Assembly: GCA_949346185.1 (NCBI GenBank)
Contig: CASGVX010000010.1
Span: 1-17,797, forward strand
From: an uncultured Lachnospiraceae bacterium
GTDB taxonomy: Bacteria; Bacillota; Clostridia; Lachnospirales; Lachnospiraceae
Length of the DNA stretch: 17,797 bases
Direction: 5' to 3'
Shown: piece after piece, positions 1 through 7,273 of the stretch
Layout: every line of letters begins with the position of its first letter
Position numbering within the stretch: position 1 is the stretch's first letter
Notes under the pieces: model-generated
What the model was told of the DNA's origin: nothing
What the model saw: the letters and a program-made list of their open reading frames with translations, nothing else
Databases searched by the model: none
Program-made: the position numbers and the translations under genes

Positions 1-918
1 TATACCATCAGCCAGCAGAAGAGCAATGTATCTGCCCAGTACAGAGATGCCATTGCCAAGGAGCAGGCTTACTGGCTGGAAATGAAAAAAGAGGAGCAGA
101 AGAAGCAGGAAGAAGCTGGCAAAAAAGAGGAGGACGAGGATAAGAAGAAGGGATTTGGCGAGGTTGATGAATTGCAGCGCCAGCTGGATTCCCTGAAGAT
201 TATGCTGGATAGATTCAGGGAGTATCGGGAGAAGATGAAGAAGAAGGATAACAATAAGCCAAAGAAAAGGGTGAATTATAGTTATAACCGGGTTTCCACT
301 GCCATTAGCCGGGCAAAGAGTTCTACTCAGGCTTCGGCGGCACTGAGCACTGCCTCTTCCAATCTGAGCATGGTGAAGCGCATGTCTGCCTCTGGCCAAT
401 ATGAGAAGAAGGATATTGAGCTGGCGCTGGCTCATGCCCAGCGGATGGTGCGCACCGCCAGAAAAAAATATACCAATATTAAGTTCGAGGTTCAGATGAA
501 GAGCCGGAATAAATTCAAAGAGAGCCATAAAAAGCAGCAGGTGGCACAGGTGCGTCGCCCGCATAGGAAGTATAAGGCGAAGAAGGAACTGGAGCGTTTG
601 AAGACTCAGCTGAAGACTCAGGAAAGTCAGGAAAAGAACAAAAACAGGCGCACGGAAGAGATGGAACTGATGATGGCAGATATGCAATATATCCGCCGCA
701 AGATTCAGCTGCTGCAGAATGAGACGGATGGCAAGAATTACAGCAATCCATTTTCTGCGGATCAGGGAATGTCCAGCGAAGAGATGATGTCCACAGTGGC
801 AAATATGGAAAGCCTGAATATGGCGGAGACTGCCATGAATGCAGAGGCCAGCGCAGAGGCTGCCGCAGCCGCGCCTTCTGGTGGAGAGGCCGTAGCCGCA
901 CCTTCTGGCGGAGAGTAA
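1..918 (+). CDS. Unrecognised charged coiled-coil protein, 5' end outside window
   Basis: The reading frame is open from base 1 and reaches TAA at 916-918, so 305 residues are visible and the start lies upstream. The ATG at 82 is in frame but is preceded by 27 open codons and has no ribosome binding site, so it is probably internal. The visible protein is very rich in Lys, Glu and Gln, with long heptad-like stretches suggesting coiled coil (about visible residues 20-90 and 165-235), and has no obvious membrane segment. Its tail is Ala-rich and carries the heptapeptide AAPSGGE twice (bases 868-888 and 895-915, the second ending at the stop). I do not recognise a family and assign no function. 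A terminator follows at 961-1007, so this is the last gene of its transcript. Confidence 0.8.
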   Translation, partial: YTISQQKSNVSAQYRDAIAKEQAYWLEMKKEEQKKQEEAGKKEEDEDKKKGFGEVDELQRQLDSLKIMLDRFREYREKMKKKDNNKPKKRVNYSYNRVSTAISRAKSSTQASAALSTASSNLSMVKRMSASGQYEKKDIELALAHAQRMVRTARKKYTNIKFEVQMKSRNKFKESHKKQQVAQVRRPHRKYKAKKELERLKTQLKTQESQEKNKNRRTEEMELMMADMQYIRRKIQLLQNETDGKNYSNPFSADQGMSSEEMMSTVANMESLNMAETAMNAEASAEAAAAAPSGGEAVAAPSGGE

Positions 919-960
919 GAAGTATTCTGCCGTATTAATTGAGGGCATTTGCGAGCATAT

Positions 961-1007
961 AAAGGGAACGGATAGATATGTAATCAGTATTTGTCCATTC
1001 CCTTTTT
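961..1007 (+). terminator. Rho-independent terminator after the coiled-coil gene
   Basis: AAAGGGAACGGA (961-972) pairs with TCCATTCCCTTT (994-1005) with a single mismatch across a 21-base loop, and the right arm runs into TTTTT (1003-1007). It lies 43 bases past the stop codon. The loop is longer than usual. Confidence 0.7.
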
Positions 1008-1248
1008 GCTGCTCGTTATCCGGAATATTGCTTCGGTGGTTAAATATTGCAATTTTTCTCGTCTAAATATCCGGCAGCATTCTGCAAAAAGTCACGATGC
1101 AGCACCACTACGCCTATGTTTTTGGTAGATATATCCGAAAATGTATACTTTGCAAAATCTTGCGAAGTTTACTTCCGACGTAATATGACAGATTTTGCTG
1201 TATAAAGAATTATAATGAATAGATAGACCAAAATGAAGGGAAGAATTT
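1008..1248. other. Upstream region of the aldo/keto reductase gene
   Basis: I see no gene here. It holds a perfect 9-bp inverted repeat, GCAAAATCT (1152-1160) and AGATTTTGC (1190-1198), 29 bases apart, and a consensus -10 hexamer TATAAT at 1211-1216. The best -35 candidate, ATGACA (1185-1190), overlaps the right arm and has a 20-base spacer, longer than ideal. The downstream ribosome binding site is GAAGGGAAG, just before the ATG at 1249. The position of the inverted repeat around the -35 region is compatible with an operator, but this is inference. Confidence 0.4.
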
Positions 1249-2424
1249 ATGAATTATCGGAAAGACAAATACGGAAATGAGATTTCCATCTTGGGATATG
1301 GATGCATGAGATTTACTCAGAAAGCAGGAAAGATTGATATGCAGAAGGCGGAGCAGGAAATCCTTGCCGCCATTCATGGGGGTGTGAATTATTTTGATAC
1401 CGCATATGTGTACCCCGGCAGCGAAAAGGCGCTGGGGCAGATATTGGCGAAGCACCATTTGCGGGAGCAGGTCAAGATAGCCACCAAGCTTCCCCAATAT
1501 CTAATCAAGAAGAGGGAGAGCATGGATAAGTATTTCTCTGAACAGCTGAGCCGCCTCCAGACGGATCATGTGGATTACTATCTGATGCATATGCTGGCTG
1601 ATATAAAAAGCTGGGAAAAATTGGTGGGATTGGGAATCATAGAGTGGCTGGAGGAGAAGAAGGCCAGCGGCGCCATTGGACAGGTGGGATTTTCTTATCA
1701 TGGCAACGCAGAGATGTTCTGTGAGTTGATTGATGCCTATGACTGGGATTTCTGCCAGATACAGTACAATTATATGGACGAGCATTCCCAGGCGGGGAGG
1801 AAGGGATTGCAGTATGCCAATGGCAAAGGGCTGCCGGTGATTATCATGGAGCCGCTGCGAGGCGGCAAGCTGGTGAATCTCCTGCCGGAGGAGGCGAAGG
1901 AGATTATCCGGGGGCATTCCGTGCAGCATACCCCGGTGCAATGGGCACTTCGCTGGCTTTGGAACCAGCCGGAGGTTACCTGCGTGCTATCTGGCATGAA
2001 TGATATGGCTATGGTGGAGGATAATATGGAGACTGCCTCTTCTGTTCATGTGGGGGAGATGGATGGGGCTGACGAGGCCATGCTGAAAAGGGTGGTGGGA
2101 GCCATCAATGCCAAGATGAAGGTGGGATGCACCGGGTGCAGGTATTGCATGCCATGTCCCCAGAATGTGGATATTCCCGGCACATTTTCCGCCTACAATA
2201 GGAGATATTCCGAGGGGAAGAAGTCTGCCTTGTTTGAGTATGTGATGTGCACTGCCTTCCGAGGAACCTCCTCTGCTGCGTCAAACTGCATCGCATGCGG
2301 GAAATGCGAAGTTCATTGTCCCCAGCATATCCCCATCAGGGAAGAACTCAGGAATGCCAGCCGGGTGTTGGAGACGCCCCTATACAAGGCGGCTCGTTTC
2401 GTGGCAAAGCGGATGAAGATTTGA
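1249..2424 (+). CDS. Aldo/keto reductase with C-terminal 4Fe-4S ferredoxin module
   Basis: A 391-residue cytoplasmic oxidoreductase of the predicted aldo/keto reductase plus ferredoxin type. Residues 1-285 form an AKR barrel: the N-terminal ILGYGCMR strand, FDTA with Asp50 followed by Tyr53/Tyr55, Lys80 in ATK, and His114 in YYLMH give the catalytic tetrad. The tail carries Cys294-Cys297-Cys300-Cys303 (CTGCRYCMPCP) and Cys347-Cys350-Cys353-Cys357 (CIACGKCEVHCP), enough for two [4Fe-4S] clusters. Members are widespread in anaerobes; substrates are mostly unknown, and the clusters suggest electron exchange with ferredoxin-like partners rather than simple NADPH chemistry. The gene stands alone and ends 9 bases before the convergent nfo stop codon, leaving no room for a terminator between them. 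Confidence 0.9.
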   Translation: MNYRKDKYGNEISILGYGCMRFTQKAGKIDMQKAEQEILAAIHGGVNYFDTAYVYPGSEKALGQILAKHHLREQVKIATKLPQYLIKKRESMDKYFSEQLSRLQTDHVDYYLMHMLADIKSWEKLVGLGIIEWLEEKKASGAIGQVGFSYHGNAEMFCELIDAYDWDFCQIQYNYMDEHSQAGRKGLQYANGKGLPVIIMEPLRGGKLVNLLPEEAKEIIRGHSVQHTPVQWALRWLWNQPEVTCVLSGMNDMAMVEDNMETASSVHVGEMDGADEAMLKRVVGAINAKMKVGCTGCRYCMPCPQNVDIPGTFSAYNRRYSEGKKSALFEYVMCTAFRGTSSAASNCIACGKCEVHCPQHIPIREELRNASRVLETPLYKAARFVAKRMKI

Positions 2425-2433
2425 GCAGGCAGC

Positions 2434-3270
2434 TTAGCCCTCCTCCATCCATGTGCGGATCTGGGCGATTTCCTTTGCATAGCCCGCATCATCGTTAGGG
2501 GTTTCCAAGATAAAGGGCTTTCCTTGGAGGGCGGGATGGTTCACCACCCGCATCAGGGCTTCGGCTCCGATTTCCCCTTCTCCAATCTTCTGGTGGCGGT
2601 CCTTGTGGGAGCCCAGAGGATTCATGCTGTCGTTGAGATGGACGGCGAGAAGTCTGTCAAGGCCGATAATCTGGTCAAATTCTTCTAGTACTTGGTCTAA
2701 ATGATTTACAATGTCGTATCCTCCATCCCACACATGGCAGGTGTCAAAGCAAATGCCTAATTGGTCAGAGAGGGCAACTTGGTCAATGATGGATTTTAAT
2801 TCTTCAAAGGTTCGTCCCACCTCGCTGCCCTTGCCCGCCATGGTCTCCAGCAGTACCGTTGTGTGATGTTCTGGCTTGAGCGTACGGTTCAGGGCATCGG
2901 CAATCAGGGAGATTCCTTTCTCTGCGCCCTGCCCCACGTGGGATCCGGGATGGAAGTTATAGTAACTGTGATGAATCTGCTGCATCCGTTCCAAATCGTC
3001 AGACAGAATGTCTAGGGAGAAGGAGCGCACTTCTTCTTTGGCAGCGCAAAGATTCATGGTATAGGGGGCATGCGCGACCAGCATCCCGAAATCATGCTGG
3101 GATAAATAGCGGTGGAGCCCATCCAAGTCTGCCTGGTCGATTTGCTTTGCCTTTCCGCCTCTGGGGTTCCTAGTGAAAAAGGCGAAAGTATCTCCGCCTA
3201 GCTTCGTGGCCTGTCTGCCCATGGCAAGGAAGCCTTTGGAGACGGACAGGTGATTTCCAATATAAATCAT
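2434..3270 (-). CDS. nfo: Endonuclease IV (deoxyribonuclease IV)
   Basis: A 278-residue AP endonuclease of the Nfo family (EC 3.1.21.2), which cuts DNA 5' to abasic sites in base-excision repair. The length is normal for the family. All nine zinc ligands expected from E. coli Nfo are present: His67 (HAPY), His107 (NFHPGSH), Glu142 (LLET), Asp176 and His179 (CFDTCH), His211 (HLND), Asp224 and His226 (KDRH), and Glu256 (ILETP). The ATG at 3270 is preceded by a GAGGTAAGAG ribosome binding site on the minus strand. The gene is monocistronic and convergent with the aldo/keto reductase. Its upstream side is the repeat-rich 3271-3650 region, where I found no convincing minus-strand promoter. Confidence 0.96.
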   Translation of the reverse strand: MIYIGNHLSVSKGFLAMGRQATKLGGDTFAFFTRNPRGGKAKQIDQADLDGLHRYLSQHDFGMLVAHAPYTMNLCAAKEEVRSFSLDILSDDLERMQQIHHSYYNFHPGSHVGQGAEKGISLIADALNRTLKPEHHTTVLLETMAGKGSEVGRTFEELKSIIDQVALSDQLGICFDTCHVWDGGYDIVNHLDQVLEEFDQIIGLDRLLAVHLNDSMNPLGSHKDRHQKIGEGEIGAEALMRVVNHPALQGKPFILETPNDDAGYAKEIAQIRTWMEEG

Positions 3271-3308
3271 CTCTTACCTCTTTTCTATACATTATTTCGT
3301 AAAATCAT

Positions 3309-3349
3309 GTGACACTACTTCGGAAGGAATAGTTCCAGCGAATAGTAAC
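3309..3349. repeat. Mini palindrome related to the GTTACTATTC-ended repeats
   Basis: The right end, GCGAATAGTAAC (3338-3349), is the complement of GTTACTATTCGC, one base from the 12-base end of the element at 10470-10629. The left end, GTGACACTACTTC, is a degraded counterpart, and GGAA/TTCC close the loop, so the 41 bases can fold as one imperfect hairpin. I read it as a decayed or minimal member of the family. Confidence 0.4.
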
Positions 3350-3384
3350 ATATTAAAAGAAATGGCAGCAAATTGCAAGGCATC

Positions 3385-3414
3385 GCTGCTATTCGCAGTG
3401 GCTGTGAAAAGTAT
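3385..3414. repeat. Minimal hairpin with the same end sequence
   Basis: CTATTCGCAG (3389-3398), a TGG loop, then CTGTGAAAAG (3402-3411): nine of ten positions pair, including one G-T. The arm matches the terminal sequence ACTATTCRCAG of the elements at 10470 and 17712. It resembles two ends of that element fused with no interior. Confidence 0.4.
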
Positions 3415-3473
3415 CTTGGCATCCCCTCTTTTCCTGAGGCAGAAATTTTGTTAATATACCTATAGGAAATAAA

Positions 3474-3556
3474 TATTTGCACATCGACAAGGCGGATGAA
3501 CGAATCGCAGCGGTGGCTACGTCGAGTGAGTACAACGCAGTCCGATGGAGCAAATA
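3474..3556. repeat. Diverged copy of the giant-hairpin intergenic repeat
   Basis: The core is recognisably the reverse complement of the element at 6859-7017: CAAGGCGGATGAACGA here against CAAGGCGGAGGAGGAA there, then GTGGCTACG against GCGGGCTACG, and ACAACGCAG followed by GATGGAG in both. Its own ends pair: TATTTGC.ACATCG (3474-3485) with CGATGGAGCAAATA (3543-3556). Several internal positions differ, so it is an old or separate subfamily copy. Confidence 0.55.
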
Positions 3557-3650
3557 GGCAAGTAGTTTTGCCAGATATCATTGGTACAGTACACTAGATT
3601 GCATGACACTTGTGCAGAAAAAGCAAATATGAACGAAGGAGGATTTGGCG

Positions 3651-5618
3651 ATGGGGAGCAGAGATAGAAAAAGAAGGATTTTGACAGTGGCAGCCGCATT
3701 GGCCATGGCAGTGATGGTATGCGTTGGCGCAGTGCTGCTGCTCAGGGGAGAACGGGCGCAGACGCCAAAAAGGGGCGACGGGGAGAATCGGGAATATATG
3801 GCCGCTCAGGAAGAGGATGTCTCATCAGGAATTACATTTTCTGCAGAGAGTGGAAATTATGCGGGAGGCTTCTATCTGGAACTCTCTGTGGGGAAGGGGG
3901 ACATCTACTATACCTTGGATGGCAGCAACCCGGTCACCAGCAAGACTAGGAAGAAATATCAGGAGGCCATCTATATCTCGGAGCGCATCCAAGATGAGAA
4001 TGTGGTATCGGCAGTGGAACCCATATTGTTTGATGCGGTGAACGTAACTTGGGACAGCAAGAAGAAGGAATATAAGAGCACGGTAAATGTGCCCCAGAAA
4101 GGGGATGTGGATAAGATTACGGTGGTAAAGGCAGTGGCTGTTTCGGGGAAGGAGACCTCGGAAGTTCAGACCCACAGTTATTTCGTGGGCAATCTGCCGG
4201 ATCACATTGATGGAATTGGGGAGAGCTGCGAGGCATCCGGCAAGGATTTGGCCGTAATCTCTCTGTCTATGGAATATGATGATTTGTTTGATGCAAAAAA
4301 GGGAATTTATGTGAAGGGAGAGATTTTCCAGAAGGCGCTGGAGAAGGAACTGGAGGGAAAGGAAACTCTAGGCAATGCCAAGGAGGTGGGTCGGTCTTTG
4401 GATGCCAATTACAAGCAGCGGGGCAGGGACTGGGAGCGGCCGGTGCATATGGATTACTTTGAGAGCAATGGCAAGGATATGGTATGCAGGTTGCAGCAGG
4501 ATTGCGGGATGCGCATTCAGGGCAATTATTCCCGCTCGGATTTGCAGAAGGGATTGCGCCTGTGCGCAAGGAGGAGTTATGGGGAGAATAATTTCAACTA
4601 TCCGTTCTTCGGGGAAGATGCTAGGGATGATCAGGGAAATGCCATAGAGAAATTCAAGAAGATTACGCTGAGGAATGGGGGGAACTGTGCCTTTACTTCT
4701 AAATACAATGATGCATTCTGGCAATCTCTGATTCGGGATAAGAAGGTGGAGACCCAGGCATCCAGGCCATGCGTGGTCTATCTGAATGGAGAATACTGGG
4801 GGCTGTACATCCTGCAAGAGGACTACAGCGCCGATTATTTGGAGGAGACCCACGGCGTGAATAAGGATGACGTGGTGTCTTACAAGGGCGATGGGGAGAC
4901 TTACGAGATTGGCTATAAGCTGGACGAGGGGACGTTGCCGGAGGGGGAGAGCGTGGATTATTATTTTAGGGACTTGCTGAATTTTTATAAGAAGCATAAG
5001 AATTTGAAGTCGAAGAAGGATTATGACGCTTTTGCCAAACTGGTGGATGTGGAATCTGTCAGAGATTATTTTGCGGTAAATGTGTGGATTAATAACAAAT
5101 GGGATTGGCCCGGGAAGAACTGGACGGCATGGAAGGTGAAGAGAAAGGATTCGTCAAACCCCTATGCGGATGGCCGGTGGAGGTTGTGCTTCTATGACTT
5201 GGATTTTGGCGGCGTGAGCGGCAAAAGCGATATCACTGCCAATACCATTCAGGAGGACGGGTATAAGGCTGATGGGCTATTGGACATGGGTACGGAGAAT
5301 CCCATGGCTTTGATGTTTGCCTACCTCATGACGAATAAGGATTTTCGCGAGGATTATATCAGGGAACTGCTGTCCCTGTCAAAGACGAATTTTAAGAAGG
5401 AGACAGCGCAGAAGAGATGCGATTTCTTTAATAACACGTATTACCCACTGTTCTGGCAGTTCTTCGTGCGGTATATGGGGCAGCAGAAAGGGACGAATAT
5501 GGCGGATCAGGCCTCGGAGGGGGGATATGCCACCTATCGGTGCATCATGGATTTTCTGGAAGGGCGTGAAAAATATATTCCGGAAATCGTGGATTGGATT
5601 AGGGAGTACTATCAATAG
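3651..5618 (+). CDS. CotH kinase family protein with N-terminal membrane anchor
   Basis: The strong AAGGAGG (3636-3642) sits 8 bases before this ATG, which I prefer to the in-frame TTG at 3645, giving 655 residues. A short basic N-terminus (RDRKRR) and a hydrophobic segment at about residues 9-32 indicate a membrane anchor or uncleaved signal with the rest outside. Residues about 60-180 resemble a chitobiase/hexosaminidase C-terminal-type beta domain (GDIYYTLDGSNPVTS). Residues about 200-530 are the CotH kinase fold: RIQGNYSR (288-295), KKITLRNGG, VVYLNGEYWGLYILQED, NVWINNKWDW, and FYDLDFGG with Asp516/Asp518, where the family's metal-binding Asp lies. B. subtilis CotH phosphorylates spore-coat proteins; the target here is unknown. 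Its end overlaps by 20 bases the end of the convergent solute-binding protein gene. Confidence 0.88.
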   Translation: MGSRDRKRRILTVAAALAMAVMVCVGAVLLLRGERAQTPKRGDGENREYMAAQEEDVSSGITFSAESGNYAGGFYLELSVGKGDIYYTLDGSNPVTSKTRKKYQEAIYISERIQDENVVSAVEPILFDAVNVTWDSKKKEYKSTVNVPQKGDVDKITVVKAVAVSGKETSEVQTHSYFVGNLPDHIDGIGESCEASGKDLAVISLSMEYDDLFDAKKGIYVKGEIFQKALEKELEGKETLGNAKEVGRSLDANYKQRGRDWERPVHMDYFESNGKDMVCRLQQDCGMRIQGNYSRSDLQKGLRLCARRSYGENNFNYPFFGEDARDDQGNAIEKFKKITLRNGGNCAFTSKYNDAFWQSLIRDKKVETQASRPCVVYLNGEYWGLYILQEDYSADYLEETHGVNKDDVVSYKGDGETYEIGYKLDEGTLPEGESVDYYFRDLLNFYKKHKNLKSKKDYDAFAKLVDVESVRDYFAVNVWINNKWDWPGKNWTAWKVKRKDSSNPYADGRWRLCFYDLDFGGVSGKSDITANTIQEDGYKADGLLDMGTENPMALMFAYLMTNKDFREDYIRELLSLSKTNFKKETAQKRCDFFNNTYYPLFWQFFVRYMGQQKGTNMADQASEGGYATYRCIMDFLEGREKYIPEIVDWIREYYQ

Positions 5619-6831
5619 TAATCTCCTGCACCGTTCTGTCAAGCAGAGCCTGGAGGTCTTCTTTTTGGACATCGCCTGAGATTATCGCTTTTCCAAACGC
5701 CTCCATGGGCTCCCAGTAATTGTCCAGCACATTCTGCACGGTAGCATGCTGGTTCTGCTGGTTCAATGCGGCGATGGGGGCAGAAATCTGCACTTTGTAT
5801 GAATTGGCGGCCTCTAAGTTGGCAGGACATTCCCCGGTAGTCTGGTAGCGGATCATCTGGTATTTATACGTGGTGAGCCAGCGCGCTGCCATGGATGCCC
5901 ATTTCTTTTGCTTGGTATTGCTGTTCACGCCGATATATTTATATCCGGCGAAGCTGCCCATTTGCAGCTGGTTGTTATTAATGGTATAGGAGGGCAGCTT
6001 GGCGGCACCGCAGTCCTTGCCCCACAAATCCGCAAATTGCTTGGCATTCCAAGTGCCGTTTACCACTGCGATGATCTCTCCTTTCTCCAAGGTGGCAAGC
6101 AGCTTATCGCTGGCAACATGCTGGAAGCCGGGGTGTTTTGCGATAGCCAGCATGGCATTGGCCACGTCCAGCCCGGTATAATTTCCCTCCATGCTATTGA
6201 AATTGCATGTGTTAGCCGTACCCTCCTTGTTGATTTGAATGGTTTTTCCCGCAGCGGAAAAGAAGGAATAGAGATACCATCCGCTTTCCCAGTCCATTGC
6301 AAAATATTTTTTTTCCTTGGCGGCAATCTCTAAAATCCTATCGAGGCTGGCCACGTCCTCCGGCTTAAAATATTTCTTATTATAGTAAAGAAAATAGCCG
6401 TTGCTGTTGGTGGACGGATAGGCGAACAACTTGCTGTACTCAGATACAGCGTCCACGATGGATGCAGAGTTCCCCCCGCTTTCCTTAATTGCCTTTTCTG
6501 TCTCGTAGTTCACGGAAGCCAGCACGCCTGCTGATTTTAAATCTGTGTACTGGTCACTGGCAAAGGGAAAGATATCAGCGGACTTTTTTGGAGAGTCCAT
6601 GATTTTTTTCTTGGTGTTCTCAATCTCCTCCGTCTTTATTTTAATGTCAAGCTCAGCCTCATCCTCATGTATGCGTACGAACTTTTTAATGGCATCTTTT
6701 GTAAGCGCCTCTTCTTGAAGAGGCGTCCAGAGCGTCAGGGAAATTTTTTCTTTCTCTTTTCTGCCGCAGCCAGTGGCGAGCAGTATGCCCAGGAGCATAA
6801 CAAATAATAATGCTATTGTTCTGTTTTTCAT
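5599..6831 (-). CDS. Extracellular solute-binding lipoprotein (family 1 type), orphan
   Basis: A 410-residue protein with a type II signal peptide: Lys/Arg at 2-4, hydrophobic 6-20 and a lipobox ending in Thr20-Gly21-Cys22, so it should be lipid-anchored at Cys22. The mature start ISLTLWTPLQEE and the later TYKYQM and NYWEPMEAFGKAI segments fit the maltose-type ABC solute-binding fold, normally about 400-440 residues. These proteins deliver sugars or other solutes to an ABC importer. No permease or ATPase gene lies beside it, so it either works with a transporter encoded elsewhere or has another role. The ribosome binding site is weak (GAAAGAG). A large hairpin repeat begins 28 bases upstream of the start codon. 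The 3' end overlaps the convergent CotH-like gene by 20 bases. Confidence 0.88.
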   Translation of the reverse strand: MKNRTIALLFVMLLGILLATGCGRKEKEKISLTLWTPLQEEALTKDAIKKFVRIHEDEAELDIKIKTEEIENTKKKIMDSPKKSADIFPFASDQYTDLKSAGVLASVNYETEKAIKESGGNSASIVDAVSEYSKLFAYPSTNSNGYFLYYNKKYFKPEDVASLDRILEIAAKEKKYFAMDWESGWYLYSFFSAAGKTIQINKEGTANTCNFNSMEGNYTGLDVANAMLAIAKHPGFQHVASDKLLATLEKGEIIAVVNGTWNAKQFADLWGKDCGAAKLPSYTINNNQLQMGSFAGYKYIGVNSNTKQKKWASMAARWLTTYKYQMIRYQTTGECPANLEAANSYKVQISAPIAALNQQNQHATVQNVLDNYWEPMEAFGKAIISGDVQKEDLQALLDRTVQEITIDSTP

Positions 6832-6858
6832 ATATGGCTCTTTCTATTTGCTTTATGT

Positions 6859-7017
6859 AAGGAACTGTTAAGAAATAAATCTTCACATTTTGCTTGCTGG
6901 AATCTCCATCTGCTGCGTTGTTGTCAGTCGCCGTAGCCCGCTACGACTTCCTCCTCCGCCTTGCAGATGAAAATTCCAGCTTACGCAAAATGCAAAGTTA
7001 TTTTTTAACAGTCCCTA
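6859..7017. repeat. Giant imperfect hairpin repeat (~160 bp, MITE-like)
   Basis: The left arm (AAGGAACTGTTAAGAAATAA, then CACATTTTGC, GCTGGAATCTCCATCTGC to 6913) matches the reverse complement of the right arm (GCAGATGAAAATTCCAGC, GCAAAATG, TTATTTTTTAACAGTCCC to 7014) over about 50 bases with few mismatches. The centre is CGTAGC CC GCTACG, a perfect 6-bp hairpin, and the intermediate GCGTTGTTGTCAGTCG against GCGGAGGAGGAAGTCG pairs partly, so the whole unit can fold back on itself. It has no coding frame. A diverged relative sits at 3474-3556, so it is a family rather than a chance palindrome. Confidence 0.75.
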
Positions 7018-7212
7018 AGTTCCTATTTTATACCATTGCTTCCTAACTTTTTCCGTGGGATAAAATAGAAAAATGCAAGCAAATGTTTTTATATTTTTAA
7101 TCATACTTCCTTTTGGAGCATTTTGCAAGAATTCTTTCACAGATGTTGTACATTTTCTTGCATAAAATGTGAAAAATCACCCTTTATCTGTGCATTTTGC
7201 CACAAAAAGTAA

Positions 7213-7242
7213 TGGACAAAGAGGGGGCAGGAAAGATATAAT
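7213..7242 (+). promoter_or_regulatory. Promoter of the DUF362/ferredoxin gene
   Basis: TGGACA (7213-7218, five of six to TTGACA), an 18-base spacer, then a consensus TATAAT (7237-7242). The ATG lies 32 bases downstream of the -10, behind GAGGAGG. Confidence 0.65.
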
Positions 7243-7273
7243 GATGATATTATAGATAGAGGAGGAATCGTTT

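Larger units (their letters stand above)
3271..3650. other. Divergent intergenic region packed with small palindromes
   Basis: This 380-base region between nfo (minus) and the CotH-like gene (plus) shows no credible coding frame. It contains two small hairpins related to the TIR element at 10470-10629 (3309-3349 and 3385-3414) and a diverged copy of the giant-hairpin repeat (3474-3556), described separately. A possible weak promoter for the CotH-like gene is TTGCCA (3568-3573), 16 bases, TACACT (3590-3595). A strong AAGGAGG (3636-3642) decides the ATG at 3651. Confidence 0.6.
6832..7273. other. Divergent intergenic region between lipoprotein and DUF362 genes
   Basis: No gene is seen in these 442 bases. 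The part next to the lipoprotein gene is the ~160-bp hairpin repeat (6859-7017). The rest is AT-rich and holds interlaced inverted repeats: CATTTTGCAAGAA (7119-7131) with TTCTTGCATAAAATG (7155-7169, two-base bulge), and CACAGAT (7138-7144) with ATCTGTG (7186-7192). The DUF362 promoter (7213-7242) follows. I found no convincing minus-strand promoter for the lipoprotein gene; it may start inside or beyond the hairpin. Confidence 0.6.

Noticed and set aside
3309..3414. CRISPR-like spaced repeats
   Set aside because: The repeated motifs are inverted, unevenly spaced and diverged; there is no regular repeat-spacer pattern and no cas gene.
4368..4997. A 209-codon minus-strand frame inside the CotH-like gene
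   Set aside because: It lies wholly within the CotH kinase domain, whose motifs run uninterrupted on the plus strand.
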